Below are positions 6,128 to 10,543 of a DNA stretch of 10,543 nucleotides, piece after piece (position 1 is the stretch's first letter; each line of letters starts with the position of its first letter). The notes below the pieces were generated by a model that saw only the letters and a list, made by a program, of their open reading frames with translations, was not told the DNA's origin and searched no databases. The DNA comes from Nitrososphaerales archaeon TH526 (GTDB lineage: Archaea; Thermoproteota; Nitrososphaeria; Nitrososphaerales; Nitrososphaeraceae), in the NCBI GenBank assembly GCA_014523665.1, contig JAATVR010000272.1, positions 1-10,543 of the forward strand, written 5' to 3'. Made by a program: the position numbers and the translations under genes.

Positions 6128-6132
6128 GAGGT
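6128..6132 (+). promoter_or_regulatory. Shine-Dalgarno site of the 6141 gene
   Basis: GAGGT lies 8 nt before the ATG at 6141, a standard spacing. It fixes this ATG as the start over the upstream ATG at 6116, which opens only a three-codon frame (ATG GAT CAT TAA). Confidence 0.6.
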
Positions 6133-6140
6133 TCAGAAAT

Positions 6141-6395
6141 ATGACGAATACTTTCAAGGTGGGATTATTGGGCTTGACAATAATACTGCTCGTCGTTTTC
6201 TCTCTAAATGGCGACTATTCTCCTAGTAGTAGCAGTAGTCTTCAGGCTACAGGTTACGAGCAGAATAGCAATAAATATTCTGAAAATTCTTGCGGCAATG
6301 GAATCCTTCCGGAAAGCATACCTTGTAAAAATGTTGATAACGATGCAAAAGGCGAAAAAAATATAGTAAATATTGAAGGAATAGTATTCCCGTAA
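6141..6395 (+). CDS. Small secreted protein with a conserved-looking Cys pair
   Basis: The 84-residue product has a hydrophobic segment at about residues 6-22 (signal peptide or membrane anchor), a Ser run at 29-33 and a polar exported region. The last 35 residues contain two cysteines (Cys51, Cys62) within SCGNGILPESIPCKN, followed by a charged/polar stretch (DAKGEKNIVNIEGIVFP). The CGNG...P...C-N arrangement followed by a Gly/Asn/Val-rich strand looks like a compact disulphide-linked motif. I recall similar short exported proteins in Nitrososphaera-type genomes, often in several copies, but cannot verify that here. The gene has a TATA box and a good Shine-Dalgarno. It ends 155 bp before the ligase start and need not be co-transcribed with it. 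Its function is unknown; a surface or matrix component is one possibility. Confidence 0.75.
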   Translation: MTNTFKVGLLGLTIILLVVFSLNGDYSPSSSSSLQATGYEQNSNKYSENSCGNGILPESIPCKNVDNDAKGEKNIVNIEGIVFP

Positions 6396-6550
6396 TCCAG
6401 CAGCTCAATTCATCTCCTTATCCCTGAAACGGGACTGTAATTGATGAGCATTCAGCAATCAGGATTGCAGTTGAAACTGTAGTTAGTCCAGAGGCAGACC
6501 CTAATAGATTTAAGTCAGCGTCTATCTTTACAGAATTTGTACAATACTCG

Positions 6551-8632
6551 TTGTTTCTCTCCAAACTCGTTGATACTTTTGAAAAGATGGAAGAAACCAA
6601 AAGTAGGGTACTTCTCACTGAGCATCTGGTTATGCTACTAAGAGAAACTGAAAGTGCAATTATTGATAAGGTCATTTATTTAATTCAAGGGAAATTAGGG
6701 CCATCTTATGAAGGCGTAGAGTTGGGACTGGCTGAAAAGATGGCAATTCGATCCCTTGTTCAGTCATCTGGTAAGAGTGTTACATATATCTTGTCGATTT
6801 ATCGTGAAAAAGGTGACTTGGGTGATACAGCTGAAGAGGCGATGATAACAAAAAATCAAAACACTCTGTTTTCCCAAGAGATGACTGTCGAAAGGGTATT
6901 CGATACTTTGTACAAGATAGCAAAGACTACGGGTTCGGGTTCCCAAGAAACGAAGATAAGACTTGTTAGTAGTCTGCTCAATGAAACCAGCCCACGGGAA
7001 GCAAGATACATCATGAAATTTCTCATGGGAACTTTGAGATTAGGAATAGCAGACTTTACTGTTTTAGACTCATTAGCTGTAGCCTTTACTGGAGATAAGT
7101 CAAATCGTTCCCTGTTAGAGAATGCATATAATGTCTCCGGAGACCTTGGCATGGTTGCAAGAGAATTGGCCTCAAATGGAATTGAATCGGTTCGCTCAAT
7201 AAAGATTACACTTTTCAAACCGATCAGACCTATGCTTGCCGAAAGGGCTTCATCCATAGAAGAGGGTCTAGATAGAATGGACGGAATCGCAGGTGCCGAA
7301 TACAAACTAGATGGAGAGAGAGTTCAGATACACAAAGGTAAGGATAATCAGAAAGGGAGACATAAGCATGACATTGCTAAAGCTGAAGAAAGGGTAGAGC
7401 TTTTTTCAAGACGACTTGAAAATATTACGAGCCACTACCCGGATGTGGTTCAAGCCATTAGAAAGATGGACAATCTTAAAGGAGTGATACTTGAAGGGGA
7501 AATCGTTGCCACTGATCCAAGTACTTCCGAATACCTTCCATTTCAAGAGCTTATGCATCGAAGGAGGAAGTACGGCGTAGAAGAAGCGATGCAAAGCTAC
7601 CCTGTCATTGTCAATGTATTTGACGTGCTATATAACGATTCTAAATCAGTAACTAGCTCTCCTTACAAGGAACGACGCCGGATATTAAGAGAGCTTGTTG
7701 GGACTGGAGATCCGGTCGATATAGATGGCGGCAAAGGTAGAACAAGTACCAATATCAAGGGAAAAAGAACAAGTAAGAAGAGAGGGCGCGGAGGAAAAGT
7801 GGTTAATGGCGAGAGGGAAACGACAAGTCATGCACTGGAAAACGAAGTACCCAAGAAAACGAGTGATAAAGGCAGTACCAGAATCCAACAAGAGAGATCA
7901 CTGTCACGTCACGATTATGATTTGCGACAGGTATACAATGGAGTAACAGATAGCCCAATGGATAGTTCAAAGGATACTACTACAAACATAATACAACTGA
8001 TAACGCAAATTATGTCAAGCGATAAAGAGGAGATTCAAAGATTTATGGATTCGGCCATAGGGGCCGGATGTGAAGGCGTCATGCTTAAGCATAGAGATAG
8101 CGTCTATCGAGCAGGGAGCAGAGAATACCTCTGGATTAAGGTAAAACGCGAATATCGAAGCGAGTTGGCAGATACCCTCGATTTAGTGATAGTGGGCGCC
8201 TTGTATGGAAGAGGAAGAAGGGTGGGTAAATACGGCGCCCTACTGCTTGCAGCATATGATGAAAAACAGGATCTTTTCAGAAGCGTAAGCAAGGTTGGGA
8301 CTGGATTTACTGACCAACATCTTGAAAGCTTTTACAATAATCTTGAAGGTTTGCGTATCGCTCATAAATCCCCGAGAGTTGACACAAGGATGGAGCAAAT
8401 GGATGTATGGTTTGAGCCAAAGACCGTCATTGAAGTAATTGCCTCAGAAATAACACTAAGTCCTGCACATACGGCGGGTCTTAATTCTATCAAGGAGGGT
8501 TATGGCCTAGCATTACGATTTCCTAAATTTACAGGAAAAATAAGGGACGACAAGAATCCAGAAGATGCGACGTCGGTCCACGAGTTAATTGAGCTTTTCA
8601 AACAGCAGCTTAAGAGGCAAACAAAGAAGTAG
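6551..8632 (+). CDS. lig: ATP-dependent DNA ligase (archaeal type) with a large internal insertion
   Basis: The 693-residue enzyme seals nicks in duplex DNA during lagging-strand synthesis and repair, through a lysine-AMP intermediate. The order is: N-terminal DNA-binding domain (about 1-215), adenylation domain (about 222-535), OB-fold domain (about 540-685). Visible motifs are motif I YKLDGER with catalytic Lys252, motif III LEGEIVA (314-320), motif IIIa VNVFDVLYND (354-363), motif IV EGVMLK (508-513), motif V WIKVKREY (528-535) and the C-terminal RFPKF...RDDK (656-668). Archaeal relatives are usually about 560-610 residues. The excess comes mostly from a basic low-complexity stretch at about 384-475 between motifs IIIa and IV, plus about 15 extra residues at 263-277. 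The start is TTG at 6551: the family N-terminus begins just before the VDTFEKMEETKSR region, and no ATG lies upstream in frame. The frame stays open back to 6428, however. A T-tract follows the stop. Confidence 0.96.
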   Translation: MFLSKLVDTFEKMEETKSRVLLTEHLVMLLRETESAIIDKVIYLIQGKLGPSYEGVELGLAEKMAIRSLVQSSGKSVTYILSIYREKGDLGDTAEEAMITKNQNTLFSQEMTVERVFDTLYKIAKTTGSGSQETKIRLVSSLLNETSPREARYIMKFLMGTLRLGIADFTVLDSLAVAFTGDKSNRSLLENAYNVSGDLGMVARELASNGIESVRSIKITLFKPIRPMLAERASSIEEGLDRMDGIAGAEYKLDGERVQIHKGKDNQKGRHKHDIAKAEERVELFSRRLENITSHYPDVVQAIRKMDNLKGVILEGEIVATDPSTSEYLPFQELMHRRRKYGVEEAMQSYPVIVNVFDVLYNDSKSVTSSPYKERRRILRELVGTGDPVDIDGGKGRTSTNIKGKRTSKKRGRGGKVVNGERETTSHALENEVPKKTSDKGSTRIQQERSLSRHDYDLRQVYNGVTDSPMDSSKDTTTNIIQLITQIMSSDKEEIQRFMDSAIGAGCEGVMLKHRDSVYRAGSREYLWIKVKREYRSELADTLDLVIVGALYGRGRRVGKYGALLLAAYDEKQDLFRSVSKVGTGFTDQHLESFYNNLEGLRIAHKSPRVDTRMEQMDVWFEPKTVIEVIASEITLSPAHTAGLNSIKEGYGLALRFPKFTGKIRDDKNPEDATSVHELIELFKQQLKRQTKK

Positions 8633-8637
8633 GCCCA

Positions 8638-8656
8638 TTTTTCACATACTTTTTTT
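8638..8656 (+). terminator. T-tract terminator after the DNA ligase
   Basis: Two runs of T (five at 8638-8642, seven at 8650-8656) begin 6 bp after the ligase stop codon. Oligo-T on the non-template strand is the usual archaeal termination signal and needs no hairpin. Confidence 0.65.
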
Positions 8657-8695
8657 GTCCTGCGATGAACGGAGGAGGAAGGCAGAAGCGGAAGG

Positions 8696-8713
8696 AACGG
8701 AGCGCTCTCCGTT
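8696..8713. repeat. Perfect 7-bp hairpin downstream of the ligase
   Basis: AACGGAG (8696-8702) pairs exactly with CTCCGTT (8707-8713) around CGCT. It follows a purine-rich stretch and is not followed by a T-run, so it is not a bacterial-style terminator. A 3'-end processing element or chance are both possible. Confidence 0.5.
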
Positions 8714-9118
8714 GAAACAATGAGCACCATCCGTGTTCCTGTTGCCTGATTCGTTTAACTTGAAAGGTTTCATCTCAGCAGTGAAATGCCAAAAAAAAGA
8801 GGTAGGTAGGTATATTAGGAAATGAAATTAGAGTCTTGATACTATTTTAGTAAAAGTCGTTTTTGTACTAATCATACTAGTAGTAAAGATAACATAGTTG
8901 GTAGAATCCATATTGTCTGCTATAAGCATCATGATGATGATGACAGTAGAAGAAACTTTTTGCTGAAGAGGCATATACAGTACTGCCAAGTACATTTATA
9001 TGCTAAGAACTCAACCAGAGTGGTGCTGATTGTATTCATTAAGCAAATAATAATAGGTACCGGCCTTATCAGGTTGCAGGCCTAGCAGAATAATTCATAA
9101 ACATCAGTCAGTTTCAAT

Positions 9119-9244
9119 ATGACTACAAAGACGGCCTCAGGTTTTTGGGTTGGCAAGAAAAGGATGCATAATCATGTGAAACTTGTACCAGCCTATAGTC
9201 TGAGATATTTGTTATCGATAAGCTGTGTAAAGTACTTCAAATAA
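9119..9244 (+). CDS. Doubtful small basic ORF, 41 residues
   Basis: ATG at 9119 opens a frame to TAA at 9242-9244. The product is basic (TASGFWVGKKRMHNHVKLV) with a hydrophobic end (SLRYLLSISCV). An AT-rich sequence (AATTCATAAA, around 9092-9101) precedes it at somewhat less than the usual promoter spacing. There is no Shine-Dalgarno and no family. It may be chance. Confidence 0.2.
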   Translation: MTTKTASGFWVGKKRMHNHVKLVPAYSLRYLLSISCVKYFK

Positions 9245-9309
9245 TACACAATAGTTGTAAATTTCTCCTAATCTGCAAACACCGTTTCGCGTCAGCATTT
9301 GCGTTCTAA

Positions 9310-9321
9310 CATATATATATG
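9310..9321 (+). promoter_or_regulatory. Strong TATA element upstream of the SPFH gene
   Basis: CATATATATATG is itself palindromic and is flanked by ATTTGC (9297-9302) and GCAAAT (9321-9326). Initiation is expected near 9341, giving a leader of about 90 nt. Weaker boxes (GTATAAT at about 9372-9378, AGATAAAA at 9385-9392) would give shorter leaders. Confidence 0.4.
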
Positions 9322-9335
9322 CAAATTGTTGATCT

Positions 9336-9353
9336 AAATCATGAATTTGATTT
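9336..9353 (+). promoter_or_regulatory. Inverted repeat over the predicted SPFH transcription start
   Basis: AAATCA (9336-9341) and TGATTT (9348-9353) are exact reverse complements separated by 6 bp. They sit about 26-38 bp downstream of the TATA element, where a bound repressor would block initiation. No cognate regulator is identified. Confidence 0.35.
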
Positions 9354-9431
9354 CACTGGTTATGCTATCCCGGTATAATCGGTTAGATAAAAACGGGCTT
9401 CTTTTAGCAATGAACATAGGCTTAATGGACG

Positions 9432-10543
9432 ATGAAAATAAATCCATTTAAACGCAAGGATAAAGACAATCCGTATGGTTCTGGGAGTAGCAGCAACGGG
9501 GGGTCCCGTAGAACTACCCCTGAAGGAGAACCCCTCGAAGATCCTCATGGTTCGCCCTATTCGAGGAGCTCCGGTCCTGGTCGTGGTAAAATCTCTCCGT
9601 TAATTAAATTTGTAGTCCCAGCCGTCATAGCTATCATAATTGTGGCTATTTTAGTAACTGGAAGCGTCAAGATCGTGGATGCGGGGTATCGGGGCGTTCT
9701 TCTGTCATTTGGCGCTGTGGATACTACCAATTCCCTTCAAGAAGGAATTCACTTCGTCGTACCTGTTCGAGACAGCGTTGTACAAATGGAAGTGAGGACA
9801 CAGAAGATTACAGAGGACGCAGCATCAGCTTCTAAAGACCTTCAGGATGTTAGAACTCAAGTAGCCCTAAATTATCATATTAGTCCTGACAATGCACAGA
9901 TTGTATTCAAGGAGATTGGCCTGGATTATGCCAACAGGGTAATCGTGCCGGCAATTCAGGAATCCGTCAAACAGGTTACTGCTAGATTCAATGCAGAGGA
10001 ATTAATCACGAAGAGAGAAACAGTCAAGGATCAAATTGAAGAGCAAATTAATAACAGGCTTGCAGCCTATAATATCGTTGTGGATGCTATCTCTATTACA
10101 GAGTTCCAATTTTCTCCAGAGTTTGTTAAGGCGGTAGAAGCAAAAGTAGCAGCTCAACAGAGAGCACTACAAGCACAGAATGAGCTGCGTAGAATAGAGA
10201 TTGAAGCTCAACAGGCTGAAGCCAGAGCAGTTGGAGAGCAACAAGCAAACATTGCCAGAGCAGAAGGAGTCAGACAATCTAATGTACTTCAAGCACAGGG
10301 CGAAGCACAAGCTATAACCACGATAGATGAGCAGTTGCGACAGAGTCCAAGTTATCTAGAATGGCTCAAGTCCCAGAAATGGGATGGCCAGTTGCCTCTG
10401 GTTGTAGGTGGAGAATCAGGTCCAAATGGTCAATCAGTGACTCCATTCATAGATATTCCAACAAGCAGAAATTCATTCGGTCAGTCAGAAAATGTTACCG
10501 CTCCTAGCGGAACTAATAGGACTGCTGCTCCTGCCCCGCAGTG
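9432..10543 (+). CDS. SPFH/prohibitin-family membrane protein, 3' end beyond the window
   Basis: At least 370 residues are present and the frame is open to the right edge; the last two bases are TG, so the next base could make a TGA stop. A Gly/Ser/Pro/Arg-rich cytoplasmic extension (1-55) precedes one transmembrane segment (about 56-78, LIKFVVPAVIAIIIVAILV). The SPFH (band 7) domain runs from about 79 to 235 (VDAGYRGVLLSFGAVD, LQEGIHFVVPVRD, TKRETVKDQI, VVDAISITEFQFSPEFVKAVEAK). A coiled coil of Ala/Gln/Glu/Arg heptads spans about 235-300. Then comes the prohibitin-like end SPSYLEWLKSQKWDGQLPLVVGG (306-327), and a Ser/Pro/Asn-rich tail. Such proteins form large membrane-bound rings that organise lipids or restrain membrane proteases, as HflK/HflC do with FtsH. 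A link to the HtrA gene in the same window is thematic only. The start at 9432 is the first in-frame ATG; a 13-codon upstream ORF overlaps it. Confidence 0.94.
   Translation, partial: MKINPFKRKDKDNPYGSGSSSNGGSRRTTPEGEPLEDPHGSPYSRSSGPGRGKISPLIKFVVPAVIAIIIVAILVTGSVKIVDAGYRGVLLSFGAVDTTNSLQEGIHFVVPVRDSVVQMEVRTQKITEDAASASKDLQDVRTQVALNYHISPDNAQIVFKEIGLDYANRVIVPAIQESVKQVTARFNAEELITKRETVKDQIEEQINNRLAAYNIVVDAISITEFQFSPEFVKAVEAKVAAQQRALQAQNELRRIEIEAQQAEARAVGEQQANIARAEGVRQSNVLQAQGEAQAITTIDEQLRQSPSYLEWLKSQKWDGQLPLVVGGESGPNGQSVTPFIDIPTSRNSFGQSENVTAPSGTNRTAAPAPQ

Larger units (their letters stand above)
5445..6140. other. Spacer between HtrA and the small secreted protein
   Basis: The 696 bp hold the HtrA stop-codon duplication, a short C4/G4 stem (5460-5463 with 5468-5471) without a following T-tract, a weak AT-rich hairpin (5613-5618 with 5623-5628) and a possible minus-strand small gene (5748-5966). 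Two TATA boxes face outward near 5995-6004 (minus) and 6058-6067 (plus). Nothing recognisable lies in 5475-5747. Confidence 0.6.
8633..9431. other. Spacer between ligase and SPFH gene
   Basis: The 799 bp contain the ligase T-tract, a perfect 7-bp hairpin (8696-8713), an A run at 8791-8798, a GGTA triplication (8801-8812), an ATG repeat near 8931-8941, a doubtful 41-codon ORF (9119-9244) and the SPFH promoter region. No recognised gene lies on either strand in 8720-9118. Confidence 0.55.

Noticed and set aside
6418..6675. 85-residue minus-strand frame over the ligase start
   Set aside because: It is the reverse shadow of the ligase N-terminus and its open leader; its Ser/Leu-rich composition is typical of antisense frames.
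8928..9025. Possible C/D box sRNA (ATGATGA followed by CTGA)
   Set aside because: The distance between the C-like box and the first CTGA is too long for a normal archaeal guide, there is no convincing C' box, and the ATG run is simple-sequence DNA.
9360..9548. 62-residue minus-strand frame
   Set aside because: It is antisense to the SPFH start and leader and has no independent promoter or motif.

Overview
The window looks like chromosomal DNA of an ammonia-oxidising archaeon of the Nitrososphaerota (Thaumarchaeota). Gene density and sequence style resemble the Nitrososphaera/Nitrosocosmicus side of that group; this placement is an inference. The reasons are: an archaeal-type ATP-dependent DNA ligase; TATA-box promoters with short or absent leaders; T-tract termination; archaeal winged-helix regulators, one of them membrane-anchored; AT-rich DNA; and many secreted or membrane proteins with Ser, Gln and Asp runs. 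About a third of the window is non-coding, which is loose packing for an archaeon.

Layout, left to right. Positions 1-937 hold no convincing gene but contain a string of inverted repeats. A minus-strand gene (938-1543) encodes a bitopic envelope protein with an extracytoplasmic beta-rich domain. A spacer with TATA boxes and overlapping palindromes precedes a doubtful 64-residue ORF (2078-2272). Next comes a divergent pair: a small soluble winged-helix regulator (2474-2884, minus) and a winged-helix protein tethered to the membrane (3029-3865, plus). An HtrA/DegP-type serine protease (3969-5444) follows, then a 0.7 kb spacer with a possible small minus-strand gene (5748-5966). A small secreted two-cysteine protein (6141-6395) precedes the DNA ligase (6551-8632), which ends at a clear T-tract. 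After another 0.8 kb spacer, an SPFH/prohibitin-family membrane protein starts at 9432 and runs off the right edge.

The genes are mostly monocistronic, each with its own TATA box. Two of them, the envelope HtrA protease and the SPFH membrane scaffold, fit membrane-protein quality control. The divergent winged-helix pair could sense something at the membrane, but this cannot be shown from sequence. The ligase is the housekeeping gene and is unusual in carrying a basic low-complexity insertion of about 90 residues inside its catalytic domain.

I did not find CRISPR, IS elements, tRNA or rRNA. No complete, obviously new multi-gene system is visible. The most unusual items are the ligase insertion, the membrane-tethered regulator with its divergent partner, the small Cys-pair secreted protein and the hairpin-rich left spacer.
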